A model generated the notes under the pieces. It was given only the letters and a program-made list of their open reading frames with translations. It ran no database searches and was not told the origin of the DNA. From Kribbella soli (GTDB lineage: Bacteria; Actinomycetota; Actinomycetes; Propionibacteriales; Kribbellaceae), in contig NZ_SJJZ01000004.1 of NCBI RefSeq assembly GCF_004331345.1, positions 124,001-188,000 of the forward strand: DNA of 64,000 nt, written 5' to 3'. The translations under genes were made by a program, and so were the position numbers. Within the stretch, counting starts at the first letter, position 1; each line of letters opens with the position of its first letter. Below are positions 32,705 through 41,078 of this stretch, one piece after another.

Positions 32705-34282
32705 ATGGGAGAGACCGTGAACATCCACACCACCGCCGGGAAGATCGCGGACCTCGAGCAGCGGCTCGACGACGCCGTCCACGCCGGGTCGGAGCGTGCG
32801 GTGGAGAAGCAGCACGCCCGCGGTAAGAAGACCGCGCGCGAGCGGATCACACTCCTGCTGGACGAGGGCTCCTTCTCCGAGCTGGACGAGTTCGCGCGGC
32901 ACCGGTCGACGAGCTTCGGACTGGACGCGAACCGCCCGTACGGCGACGGCGTGGTGACCGGGTTCGGCACCATCGACGGTCGTCAGGTGTGCGTGTTCGC
33001 GCAGGACTTCACGGTCTTCGGCGGCAGCCTCGGCGAGGTCTTCGGCGAGAAGATCGTCAAGGTGATGGACCTGGCGATGAAGATCGGCTGCCCGCTGATC
33101 GGCATCAACGACTCCGGCGGTGCCCGGATCCAGGAAGGCGTGGTGAGCCTCGGCCTGTACGGCGAGATCTTCCGCCGCAACGTCCGCGCGTCCGGGGTGA
33201 TCCCGCAGATCTCGCTGATCATGGGCCCGTGCGCCGGCGGCGCGGTCTACTCGCCGGCGGTCACCGACTTCACCGTGATGGTCGACGAGTCGTCGTACAT
33301 GTTCATCACCGGCCCGGACGTGATCAAGACCGTCACCGGTGAGGACGTCACCCAGGAGGAGCTCGGCGGCGCCCGGACGCACAACACCAAGTCCGGCAAC
33401 GCGCACTACCTGGGCTCCGACGAGGAGGACGCGATCGAGTGGGTGAAGGCCCTGGTCGGTCATCTCCCGCAGAACAACCTCGAGGACCCGCCGGTGTACG
33501 ACGCCCCGGCCGATCTCGAGCTGACCGACACCGACCTGGCCCTGGACACGCTGATCCCGGACTCGCCGAACCAGCCGTACGACATGCACACCGCGATCGA
33601 GGCGGTCGTCGACGACGGCGAGTTCCTCGAGGTGCAGACGCTGTTCGCGCCGAACCTGATCGTCGGCTTCGGCCGGGTCGAGGGCCGCCCGGTCGGCGTG
33701 GTCGCGAACCAGCCGATGCAGTTCGCCGGCACCCTGGACATCGACGCGTCCGAGAAGGCGGCCCGGTTCGTCCGGACCTGCGACGCGTTCAACCTGCCGA
33801 TCCTGACCTTCGTCGACGTTCCCGGCTTCCTGCCCGGCACCGACCAGGAGTGGAACGGCATCATCCGCCGCGGCGCCAAGCTGATCTACGCGTACGCCGA
33901 GGCGACCGTCCCGATGATCACCGTGATCACCCGGAAGGCGTACGGCGGCGCGTACGACGTGATGGGCTCGAAGCACCTCGGCGCCGACATGAACATCGCC
34001 TGGCCGACCGCGCAGATCGCGGTGATGGGCGCCCAGGGTGCGGTCAACATCCTGCACCGCCGCGAGCTCGCTGCGGCCGAGGACGTCGAGACCCGCCGCC
34101 AGGAGCTGATCACCGAGTACGAGGACCACCTGGCGAACCCGTACATCGCGGCCGAGCGCGGTTACATCGACGCCGTCATCAAGCCGAGCGAGACCCGCGC
34201 CGAGATCGTCCGCGCCCTCCGCCTGCTCCGCACCAAACGCGACACCCTGCCCCCCAAGAAGCATGGGAACATCCCCCTGTGA
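32705..34282 (+). CDS. accD5: Acyl-CoA carboxylase beta (carboxyltransferase) subunit
   Basis: A 525-residue carboxyltransferase moving CO2 from carboxybiotin to propionyl- or acetyl-CoA, giving methylmalonyl- or malonyl-CoA. N-terminal half: GKKTARERITLLLDEGSFSELDEF and the oxyanion segment MGPCAGGAVYSPA. C-terminal half: FVDVPGFLPGTDQEWNGIIRRGAKLIYAYAEATVPMITVI and KAYGGAYDVMGSK. ATG 32705 is 8 bases after TAGGCT (32691-32696), probably leaderless. The epsilon subunit gene overlaps its stop. The biotinylated alpha subunit is not in this window. The symbol rests on synteny with the M. tuberculosis accD5 locus; pccB is the common alternative name. Confidence 0.92.
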   Translation: MGETVNIHTTAGKIADLEQRLDDAVHAGSERAVEKQHARGKKTARERITLLLDEGSFSELDEFARHRSTSFGLDANRPYGDGVVTGFGTIDGRQVCVFAQDFTVFGGSLGEVFGEKIVKVMDLAMKIGCPLIGINDSGGARIQEGVVSLGLYGEIFRRNVRASGVIPQISLIMGPCAGGAVYSPAVTDFTVMVDESSYMFITGPDVIKTVTGEDVTQEELGGARTHNTKSGNAHYLGSDEEDAIEWVKALVGHLPQNNLEDPPVYDAPADLELTDTDLALDTLIPDSPNQPYDMHTAIEAVVDDGEFLEVQTLFAPNLIVGFGRVEGRPVGVVANQPMQFAGTLDIDASEKAARFVRTCDAFNLPILTFVDVPGFLPGTDQEWNGIIRRGAKLIYAYAEATVPMITVITRKAYGGAYDVMGSKHLGADMNIAWPTAQIAVMGAQGAVNILHRRELAAAEDVETRRQELITEYEDHLANPYIAAERGYIDAVIKPSETRAEIVRALRLLRTKRDTLPPKKHGNIPL

Positions 34283-34479
34283 CCACCATCAAGATTGCCA
34301 AAGGCAACCCCACGCCCGAGGAGCTGGCTGCTCTGATCGCGGTGGTCGCCGCCCGCGCCGCCGTACCGGCCCCGGCCGCCGACCCGGACCGAGCAAGCAA
34401 CTGGGCAACGTACTGGCGCAACGCCCGCACCCCGTTCCACCCGGGACCGGGCCAGTGGCGCGCGTCCGCTCACCCGTGA
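34279..34479 (+). CDS. accE: Acyl-CoA carboxylase epsilon subunit
   Basis: A 66-residue protein starting at the GTG that overlaps the accD5 stop (GTGA). It opens IKIAKGNPTPEELAALIAVV, the conserved KGNPTPEELAAL signature of actinobacterial carboxylase epsilon subunits, then a variable Pro/Ala linker and the C-terminal W...R...HPGPGQWRAS. The epsilon subunit binds the alpha-beta complex and raises its activity. Translational coupling fits fixed stoichiometry with the beta subunit. Confidence 0.9.
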   Translation: MTTIKIAKGNPTPEELAALIAVVAARAAVPAPAADPDRASNWATYWRNARTPFHPGPGQWRASAHP

Positions 34480-34486
34480 CGCGTCG

Positions 34487-35488
34487 CTAGCCGCGACCTT
34501 CCTTGCCCTTGTCGGACGCCGGGCCCCTCGTTCCACCGCCCTTGCCGTGGTCCTGCGCCGGCGGCGACCCGACAGCGCCCGCGGCGGGCGCGATGCCCCG
34601 GTCGAACGCGACCCCACCGAAGTCCGCCATCTGCGCGTAGAACAGCTCACCCGTCCGTACCTTCTCGATGGCGGCGCCCGCGATGCGTTCGCCCCGCTGC
34701 AGGCCGGCCGACTTGACCGTCTCCACCTCGGCGAGCCCGGCGAAACCGTCACCGATCAGGTCGGCGAGCTCGCTGCGGAACGCCGCCGCGCGGCGGGGAT
34801 CCTGCAACAGGCCGGGCAGGCTCGACCGGCTGATCATCAAGTCGGCCAGTGCGCCCGGCCGGCGGGAGGCCGACTCGCGCGCACCGGCCAGGAGTACGTC
34901 GTCGGCGCGCAACTCCTCGAACTCGGCTCCGAGCTCACCCGCGAACACGTTGGCCGCGATCGTCCATCCGGGGTAGGAGGGCCGCACCGCCTCGCCCTGG
35001 GCAGCGACCGCACGCGCCAGCGGTTCGCCGAGCTCGGCGGGCAGGACCCTACGGACCATCGCGGGCGTCTCGCGGTGCGTGAGCGCCTCGATGAAGCCCT
35101 CCTCGGCGGGATCCTGCTGGTCGCGGTCGAGGTCACGCAGCCGATCCGCCATGGTCCAGTCAGCCGGAGCAGTCAGGTGGCCGAGCTCGTGGGCAGCTGC
35201 CTTGATCCCGCGCCAGCAACGGACGGCGAGCCGCGGGTCGGACAGTACGCCCGGGCCTTCGGCGTACAGCCGGCTCAGCGGTTCGACGACGAGCGGGCGG
35301 CTGAGCAGCAATCGTCCGTCGGCGGTCGCCTGTCCGCGCGCGACCAGGTCCTGGCCCGGCGGCAGGAAGTCGATTCGGCCGGTCCACAGCGTCGCCTCCG
35401 CCTGGTGGAACCGCAGCACGTCCTCGGCGATGCGATCCCACAGGCCGTCGAGGTCCGGGACCTCACTGGCCGGGTCGCGGCGCGTCAT
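34487..35488 (-). CDS. Putative zincin-like protein with HELGH motif
   Basis: A 333-residue soluble protein without a signal peptide. Residues around 100-104 read HELGH within GIKAAAHELGHLTAP, an HExxH zinc-protease signature on a predicted helix. About 35 residues later EEGFIEALTHRE offers a downstream Glu as a third ligand, the gluzincin layout. The C-terminus is Gly/Lys-rich and disordered (KGGGTRGPASDKGKEG). No known peptidase family is recognised. ATG 35488 overlaps the stop of the 131-residue gene upstream (ATGA). Inserted between accE and maf; convergent with accE. A toxin-like or immunity context cannot be shown. Confidence 0.75.
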   Translation of the reverse strand: MTRRDPASEVPDLDGLWDRIAEDVLRFHQAEATLWTGRIDFLPPGQDLVARGQATADGRLLLSRPLVVEPLSRLYAEGPGVLSDPRLAVRCWRGIKAAAHELGHLTAPADWTMADRLRDLDRDQQDPAEEGFIEALTHRETPAMVRRVLPAELGEPLARAVAAQGEAVRPSYPGWTIAANVFAGELGAEFEELRADDVLLAGARESASRRPGALADLMISRSSLPGLLQDPRRAAAFRSELADLIGDGFAGLAEVETVKSAGLQRGERIAGAAIEKVRTGELFYAQMADFGGVAFDRGIAPAAGAVGSPPAQDHGKGGGTRGPASDKGKEGRG

Positions 35489-35880
35489 CGGTGCTCGATC
35501 CGCTCCAGCACGCGTAGCAGGGCCGAGTTCATGTCGAGAGCAGCTTCGCGCTCGTCGTCGGTCGGTGCGGCGTCCGCCAGCCGGGCGATCTCGGCGATGC
35601 CGGACTCGACGTGCGCACGCTGCTCGGCCGGCGTCCCGGTCGGCAGCCGCCGGGCGCGGAGCAGTACGTCGAACGCCCGCTCCACCGTCTCGCTGTGCGG
35701 CGCGGTGACTTCGAGCAGCATGCGCTCGGTGGCCTCCAGGTACCGCTGGGCCTTCGCGGGCTCGTCGTCCACCGTCGCCGCCAGCTGCCGCAAGCGCTCC
35801 ACGCCGGCCTTGAAGGCTGGTATGTCGTCGGCCGCACCAACGACCGTGGACCGCTCGGCGTAGAACTCGTCGAACCGCAT
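35485..35880 (-). CDS. Hypothetical 131-residue helical protein
   Basis: A soluble, all-helical protein: FDEFYAERSTVVGAADDIPAFKAGVERLRQLAATVDDEPAKAQRYLEATERMLLEVTAPHSETVERAFDVLLRARR and so on. No family is recognised. It overlaps the zincin gene by four bases and must be expressed with it, so it may be a regulator or inhibitor of that protein (inference). The start at ATG 35880 gives a compact N-terminus MRFDEFY. Confidence 0.75.
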   Translation of the reverse strand: MRFDEFYAERSTVVGAADDIPAFKAGVERLRQLAATVDDEPAKAQRYLEATERMLLEVTAPHSETVERAFDVLLRARRLPTGTPAEQRAHVESGIAEIARLADAAPTDDEREAALDMNSALLRVLERIEHR

Positions 35881-35906
35881 GGGAGACAGGATTCCACACC
35901 CAGGAA

Positions 35907-37097
35907 TCAGGTACGGCGGAAACGGACCAGCGGGTACGTCGGCGCTTCGCCGGTGTTGCGTGTCGGGCCGGGGAACGTTGTCGCGCCGTCGAGCACCAGG
36001 CCGTGCCGGGACGCGACCGCGACCAGGTGCGCAAGGGCGTCCTGGGAGCGGGTGTCGTTGGGGCCGCGGCCGTCGGCGTAGCGGCTGGCGTCGGACTTCT
36101 CGGTGGTAGTGACGAAGACGCCGTCGGTGCGCAGGACCCGCGCGACCTCGGCGATCACCGGTTCGCTGTCGTCGAGCAGGTGCAGCAGCCAGACGGCGAC
36201 GACCGCGTCGCACCGGCGATCGGCCACCGGCAACCGCGCCGCATCCGCCGCCGCGACATGCCCCGGCAGCCGGACCCGCGCACGCTCCAGCATCGCCGCG
36301 GACAGGTCGACACCGTGCACCAGGTTGCCCAGAGCAACCAGCTCGGCGCCGACGATCCCGGTCCCGACCGCGAGCTCGAGAACTCGTCCGCCCTTGGGGA
36401 GCAGCGCGTCGACAGCGCGCGCCGCAGCTTCGGCACGGGCGGGTCCGCCGCGCGTCTCGTCGTACGTCGACGCGACGGATTCGTCGTACCTGAAGGGTTT
36501 CTGGGACCGCCACAGCTCGGGCCAGCTGATGTCGACCGCGATCAGCATCCGGCGAAGCAACGGCAGTGAGAGTCCGACGACGTTGTGGTAGTCGCCCTCG
36601 ATCGCCGTGACGAACGGGCCGCCGAGCCCGTCGACCGTGAACGAGCCGGCCACCACGAGCGGCTCGCCCGTCGCGACGTACGCGTCGATCTCCTCGTCGG
36701 TGAGGTCGGCGAACCGGACCTCCGTCGACGCCAGTTCCCGGATCTCCTGCTTGGAGGACGTGTCGAACAGGCAATGGCCGGTGTGCAGTACGCCGCTGCG
36801 CCCGCGCATCATCCGCCAGCGCTCGCGGGCGACCTCGGGCGTACCGGGCTTGCCGTACGCGACGCCGTCGAACTCCAGGACCGAGTCGCAGCCGAGGACG
36901 GTCGCGTGGTCGTCCAGGTTCGCGACCACCGCACGTGCCTTCAAGGTAGCGAGCAGGCGGGCGAGCTCGCCCGGGTTCTCCGCGGTGACGTTGTCCTCGT
37001 CGACGCCGGAAACGATCACCTCCGGCTCGATCCCCGCGGCGCGCAGCGTCTTGAGTCGCGCCGGCGATGCCGACGCCAGGACGAACCGGGTGCTCAC
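35907..37097 (-). CDS. maf: Maf nucleotide pyrophosphatase fused to a SAM-dependent methyltransferase
   Basis: A 396-residue two-domain protein. Residues 1-205 are Maf: STRFVLASASPARLKTLRAAG at the N-terminus, GCDSVLEFDGVAYGKPGTPEVA, GVLHTGHCL and VAGSFTVDGLGGPFV. Maf enzymes hydrolyse non-canonical nucleotide triphosphates. Residues about 225-396 are a class I methyltransferase with motif I GGRVLELAVGTGIVGAEL, VDLSAAMLERARVRLPG and DAVVAVWLLHLL. The linker reads straight through with no stop or frameshift. Maf is normally about 200 residues alone, so the fusion is unusual. GTG 37097 overlaps the stop of the upstream DUF885 gene. Position after accE matches the M. tuberculosis maf. Confidence 0.9.
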   Translation of the reverse strand: MSTRFVLASASPARLKTLRAAGIEPEVIVSGVDEDNVTAENPGELARLLATLKARAVVANLDDHATVLGCDSVLEFDGVAYGKPGTPEVARERWRMMRGRSGVLHTGHCLFDTSSKQEIRELASTEVRFADLTDEEIDAYVATGEPLVVAGSFTVDGLGGPFVTAIEGDYHNVVGLSLPLLRRMLIAVDISWPELWRSQKPFRYDESVASTYDETRGGPARAEAAARAVDALLPKGGRVLELAVGTGIVGAELVALGNLVHGVDLSAAMLERARVRLPGHVAAADAARLPVADRRCDAVVAVWLLHLLDDSEPVIAEVARVLRTDGVFVTTTEKSDASRYADGRGPNDTRSQDALAHLVAVASRHGLVLDGATTFPGPTRNTGEAPTYPLVRFRRT

Positions 37098-38785
37098 AGC
37101 TTCGCCAGCGCCCGGAGCAGCGGGTCGAGCCCGATCGACCCGAGGTTCAGCGCGTCGGAGTGGAACGACCGCAGGTCGAACGCGGATCCCTTGCGCTGCT
37201 TGGCCTCTTCCCGCGCCTGCAGCCAGATCCGCTCGCCGACCTTGTACGCCGGCGCCTGGCCGGGCCACCCGAGATAGCGGTTCAGCTCGGCCTGCAGGAA
37301 CTCGGTCTCCATCCGGCAGTGCGCCCGCAGGAACTCGAACCCGAGGTCGGCGTTCCACCGCTCCCCCGGCCGCCAGCCGAACGGGTTGTCCTTCGGCACC
37401 TCCAGCTCCAGGTGCATGCCGATGTCAACGATCACCCGGGCCGCACGGAACCCCTGCGCGTCCAGCATGCCGAACCGCGCGCCCGCGTCCTCGAGGTAGC
37501 CGAGTTCCTCCATCAGGCGTTCGGCGTACAGGGCCCAGCCTTCGCCGTGGCCGGAGACCCAGCAGGCGATCCGCTGCCAGCGGTTCAGCAGGTCGGTGCG
37601 CAGCATCGTCTGGGCGACCTGGAGGTGATGCCCGGGCACGCCCTCGTGGTAGACCGTGGTGACCTCGCGCCAGGTGGCGAAGTCCTCCACGCCGTTCGGG
37701 ACCGCCCACCACATCCGGCCGGCGCGCGTGGTCAGGTCCTCGCTCGGCGGGGTGTAGTAGATCGAGCCGTCCGAGGTCGGCGCGATCATGCACTCGAGCC
37801 TGCGGATCTCGGCCGGGATGTCGAAGTGCGTGCTGCCCAGCTCGGCCACGGCCGCGTCGGATATCTGCTGCATCCAGTCCCGGAACGCTTCCTTGCCGTG
37901 GATCTTGCGGGCCGGATCGTTGTCCAGCAACTCGGCGGTCGCCTCGATCCCGCGGTCGCCGCCGTTCAGCCCGGCCGCGATGTCCTGCATGGCGGACTCG
38001 ATCCGGGCCAGCTCCGCCCAGCCCCAGGCGTAGGTCTCCTCGAGGTCGATCGTCGCGCCGAGGAAGTTGCGGGAGGCCAGCTCGTACACCTCCCGGCCGC
38101 ACGCGTCCCGCTCCGGCGCCCGCGGCGCGAGGTCGGCCGTCAGCCAGGAGCCGAACTGGTCGAACGCCTTCCGTGCCGAGGCGGCGGCAGCCTCTACGGC
38201 CGGCTTCACCGCACTTTCGGGCGCCTGCGCGGCGAGTCCGGCGAAGAAGTCGTCGCCCTCGGCACCGGTCCAGCTGGCGATCCGCCCGGCCAGCCCGGTC
38301 ACCTGGCGCACCGCCGAGATCCGGCCCCGATCGGCCTGCTCGAGCAGCGTCTCGCGGTACCCGTCGAGCGCCGTACCGATCTGGTTCAGCCGGATGGCGA
38401 CGATCTCCCAGTCCTGCTCGGTGTCGGTCGGCATCAGGTCGAACACCTGCCGCAACCCCGCCGGCACCGAGGCGATCGCGTTCAGCTGGTGCTGCGGTAC
38501 GCCGGCCTCGTGGCGCTCGAGCTCCAGGCCGAGCCGCTCCACGAAGGCGTCCTTGGCGACCTCCTCCCGCGGACTCGCCGGCTCGATCGCCCGGGCCTCG
38601 GCGAGCGACCTCTTGATCTGCTCGATCCGTGCCTCGAAACCGGCCGGTGTGAAGTCCGGCAGCTCGTGGTCGTGGCCGGCGACGCCCAGCTCGGTCGCCA
38701 GGATCGGGTCGAGCACGATCTCCTGCTCGAGGTGCCGCTCGGCGAGCTGGTCGATCGGGCTGTTCGGGGTAGTGGCAGCAGTCAC
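37094..38785 (-). CDS. DUF885-family protein (putative zinc peptidase)
   Basis: A 563-residue cytoplasmic protein of the DUF885 family, largely helical. The family motif YHEGVPGHHLQ is present (His-Glu...His-His, a proposed metal site), followed by CWVSGHGEGWALYAERLMEELGYLED with the downstream Glu. These resemble M32/M3-like metallopeptidase sites, but activity is not established for most members. GTG 38785 is 7 bases after a minus-strand TAGGGT (38793-38798), so it is probably leaderless. It overlaps maf by four bases and is likely co-transcribed with it. Confidence 0.9.
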   Translation of the reverse strand: MTAATTPNSPIDQLAERHLEQEIVLDPILATELGVAGHDHELPDFTPAGFEARIEQIKRSLAEARAIEPASPREEVAKDAFVERLGLELERHEAGVPQHQLNAIASVPAGLRQVFDLMPTDTEQDWEIVAIRLNQIGTALDGYRETLLEQADRGRISAVRQVTGLAGRIASWTGAEGDDFFAGLAAQAPESAVKPAVEAAAASARKAFDQFGSWLTADLAPRAPERDACGREVYELASRNFLGATIDLEETYAWGWAELARIESAMQDIAAGLNGGDRGIEATAELLDNDPARKIHGKEAFRDWMQQISDAAVAELGSTHFDIPAEIRRLECMIAPTSDGSIYYTPPSEDLTTRAGRMWWAVPNGVEDFATWREVTTVYHEGVPGHHLQVAQTMLRTDLLNRWQRIACWVSGHGEGWALYAERLMEELGYLEDAGARFGMLDAQGFRAARVIVDIGMHLELEVPKDNPFGWRPGERWNADLGFEFLRAHCRMETEFLQAELNRYLGWPGQAPAYKVGERIWLQAREEAKQRKGSAFDLRSFHSDALNLGSIGLDPLLRALAKL

Positions 38786-38885
38786 CTGATCGACCCTACC
38801 CGTCGAGGGTCGCCGGAGCTGACCTGTTTGTTGCCGATACTGTGGCGGTCGCTGAATGCCAGCACGAGGGACGAGAGGAACGGCG

Positions 38886-40187
38886 TTGAGCCAGCCACCC
38901 TACGGGCCGCCCGGCCAGAACCCGCCGTACCAGCAGGGCCCGCCGCCCGGTCAGTACGGCGGTCCGCCGCAGGGTCCTCCGCCCGGTCAGTACGGCGGCC
39001 CGCCGCAGCAAGGCCCGTACGGAGGTCCGCCCCAGGCCCAGTACGGCGGCCAGCAAGGTCCCTCGCAGTACAGCCAGCCGCCGCAGGGTCCCGGCTTCGG
39101 CTGGGGCCCGAGCTTCGGCCCGGGTGGCCCCGGCGGTCCTGGCGGTCCCGGCGGTCCCGGCATGGGCTGGCAGCCGCAGCAGCCGCGGAAGAAGTCGAAG
39201 GCGCCGCTGATCGCGATCCTCTCGATCGTCGTGGTGGCCGTCGTCGGCGGCGCGATCATCGGTCTGGTCCGGAAGGCCGCCACCGACGTCACCACGCCGC
39301 CGGTGACGCCGAGCCGGTACACCCCCGAGCCGACCAGCTCCCCGACCGAGGAGCCGACGGAAGAGCCGACCGAGGAGCCCTCCGAGTCGCCGTCCGAGGA
39401 GCCGACGACCACGGAGCCCACCACCACCGAGACGTCGAGTACGCCGAACAAGCCGGCGGACACCACGGTCGTGGCCAAGAACGCGCTCTACAAGGTCGGC
39501 CAGATGGCCACGGTCAACTGCAAGGAGCCCAAGGCACGGCCGACGAACGCCCGTGGCGCGGCCGAATACTGGGCCGCGATCAAGCCCTGCCTGGACAAGT
39601 CGTGGGCGCCGCTGGTGGCGAAGGCCGGCTACAAGTTCACCGCACCGCGGATGACGTACTGGTCCGGGACCTCGATGTCGACGCCGTGCGGCGACGGTCC
39701 GGTCGCCGTACCGTTCTACTGCCCGGGCAACCACATGATGTACATGAAGGTGGACGTCTTCGTGAAGGCGTACACCCAGTACCCGGGTGATCCGATCGGG
39801 CAGGCGTACGCGCGGATGTGGTACAGCCGCTCCATCGCCCACGAGTACGGCCACAGCGTGCAGTTCATGACCGGCATCCTGCAGTCCGCCAGCAACCTGC
39901 GGTACGAGCAGGCGGACTACGAGGGCAGGACGCGGATGACGCGCCGGATGGAGCTGCAGGCGAACTGCTTCGCCGGTGTCTTCCTGGCCGCGAACAAGCG
40001 CAGCTACCCGATCAACGGGAACCTGCTGTACGTCTGGAAGAAGTACGTCGTCACCGCAGGCGACAAGCCCGAAGAGGGCGACCACGGCAGTGTTGCCAGT
40101 CAGGGGCGCTTCATGGGGAAGTCGTTCAATACGGCCAACCCGGCCAGTTGCAACACCTTCGCGGCGTCACCGGCCAACGTCAGCTGA
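38886..40187 (+). CDS. Membrane-anchored neutral zinc metallopeptidase (YpfJ/PF04228-like)
   Basis: A 433-residue protein. Residues 1-100 are a Pro/Gly/Gln/Tyr repeat region (QYGGPP and GPGG units), then one membrane helix (APLIAILSIVVVAVVGGAIIGLV), an acidic Thr/Pro/Glu linker, and an outer peptidase domain. The catalytic motif is IAHEYGHSVQ (HExxH) with the third ligand in RRMELQANCFAG. TTG 38886 is chosen because GAGAGGAA lies just upstream and the protein then opens MSQPPYGPPG; ATG 38856 is the alternative. Substrate unknown; it faces the cell exterior. Its end overlaps the convergent MmcQ-like gene by 21 bases. Confidence 0.85.
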   Translation: MSQPPYGPPGQNPPYQQGPPPGQYGGPPQGPPPGQYGGPPQQGPYGGPPQAQYGGQQGPSQYSQPPQGPGFGWGPSFGPGGPGGPGGPGGPGMGWQPQQPRKKSKAPLIAILSIVVVAVVGGAIIGLVRKAATDVTTPPVTPSRYTPEPTSSPTEEPTEEPTEEPSESPSEEPTTTEPTTTETSSTPNKPADTTVVAKNALYKVGQMATVNCKEPKARPTNARGAAEYWAAIKPCLDKSWAPLVAKAGYKFTAPRMTYWSGTSMSTPCGDGPVAVPFYCPGNHMMYMKVDVFVKAYTQYPGDPIGQAYARMWYSRSIAHEYGHSVQFMTGILQSASNLRYEQADYEGRTRMTRRMELQANCFAGVFLAANKRSYPINGNLLYVWKKYVVTAGDKPEEGDHGSVASQGRFMGKSFNTANPASCNTFAASPANVS

Positions 40188-40505
40188 CAACTCCGGCGGC
40201 GCGACCTGCCGCCAGGAGTCGACGAGGATGTCCTGCAGTTCGTCGGCGTCCTCCAGTGCCTCGAGGCGGGCTCGAACCCAGTTCGAGCCCGCCTCGTGTT
40301 TCGGCACCCAGAACTTCTCCGGCTCCGCGGCGATCAGCTCCTCGCGCTCCAGCCGCGGACACCGCACCGCGAACGACGTCTGGTCGTCCGGCACGGTGAC
40401 GAACATCCGCCCGGCCACATCGAACGTCGGGTGCCCCCACCGCTGCTTCTCCACCGTCTCCGGCAAGGACAGCGCAATCCGTCGTACGTCGTCAGCGTCC
40501 AGCAC
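40167..40505 (-). CDS. MmcQ/YjbR-family protein
   Basis: A 112-residue protein of the MmcQ/YjbR family: LDADDVRRIALSLPETVEKQRWGHPTFDVAGRMFVTVPDDQTSFAVRCPRLEREELI, with typical late strand-helix WVRARLEAL. Members fold like the DNA-binding domain of YjbR, but their function is not settled. GTG 40505 is preferred because a minus-strand TAGAGT (40512-40517) ends 6 bases upstream; a GTG at 40511 directly abuts that box. Confidence 0.85.
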   Translation of the reverse strand: MLDADDVRRIALSLPETVEKQRWGHPTFDVAGRMFVTVPDDQTSFAVRCPRLEREELIAAEPEKFWVPKHEAGSNWVRARLEALEDADELQDILVDSWRQVAPPELSADVGR

Positions 40506-40564
40506 GCTCACACTCTAGAACGCCCCCGCCGCGACACCAGGAGCGCCGCCAGAGCGCCGACATC

Positions 40565-40615
40565 AAAGAAGAGACGAAGAACAAAGAAAGGAAAGAAAGA
40601 GAAAAGAGAGAATGA
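40565..40615. repeat. Homopurine tract with mirror symmetry
   Basis: A run of A and G broken by only two C bases and one T. It contains AAAGAAAGGAAAGAAA (40583-40598), a perfect mirror repeat. This is striking in DNA of about 70% GC. Such tracts can form triplex (H-DNA) or act as slippage sites. Confidence 0.7.
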
Positions 40616-40732
40616 GTTGGCGCGTGACTGACTTCGGCGCGTAGGTGGCAGACGCTCTGAAGTCGACCAGGTCCCAGGAGGAGGGCTGCCAGGGCGCCGG
40701 CGGCCCCGCCGCAGCGTTGCCCTTCCTACAAC

Positions 40733-40771
40733 GCGGAACATTTCTGCCATCAGCTGCAACATTTGTTCCGC
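40733..40771. repeat. Inverted repeat GCGGAACA/TGTTCCGC
   Basis: Perfect 8-base arms at 40733-40740 and 40764-40771, with AACATTT also repeated directly at 40737-40743 and 40758-40764. It lies in a gene-free region. Function unknown; it could be an operator of a lost gene or a hairpin. Confidence 0.5.
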
Positions 40772-41078
40772 AAACAACCAGCCAGAAGACCCGGACAGGT
40801 TGTGGGGGCTGGGACGTGGCATTCGCTGTCTCCAGTCCCGTTCCTGTCCGCGGCCTCCACCATCGCCGCACGGCTGCCCCACCACACCAGCTCACCCGTG
40901 CATGACGCAGGTCAGCGGGGAAACAAAGTTGCACAGAGCGACGACTTCCTTCCCCGCCACCCACGACTCGACGGCCACCCAGCGGCGCGTAGCTCAGCCC
41001 AGCCGACCCCCGCATGCCTCACACGAGCCGCAATGGCTTGTCGTCAGGCGCCGGCGGGTGTGCTCCGTTCGGCGGTCG

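Larger units (their letters stand above)
40512..41078. other. 567-base intergenic region with purine tract and inverted repeat
   Basis: No supported gene is found. Open frames on both strands lack ribosome sites and have Arg/Pro/Ser-rich products. Contents: the promoter of the MmcQ-like gene at the left edge, a homopurine tract at 40565-40615, an 8-bp inverted repeat at 40733-40771, and otherwise unremarkable sequence with somewhat more A/T than nearby genes. It may be decayed coding DNA. Confidence 0.55.

Noticed and set aside
37298..39790. 900-codon plus-strand frame across the DUF885 gene
   Set aside because: Shadow of the minus-strand DUF885 gene; the metallopeptidase is read in another frame from 38886.
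40508..41015. Minus- and plus-strand frames in the gene desert
   Set aside because: Products are low-complexity and one is mostly the translated pyrimidine tract; no start signals or family resemblance.
40985..41020. tRNA-like GCGTAGCTCAG start
   Set aside because: The sequence after it does not fold into a cloverleaf and lacks a T-loop; coincidence.
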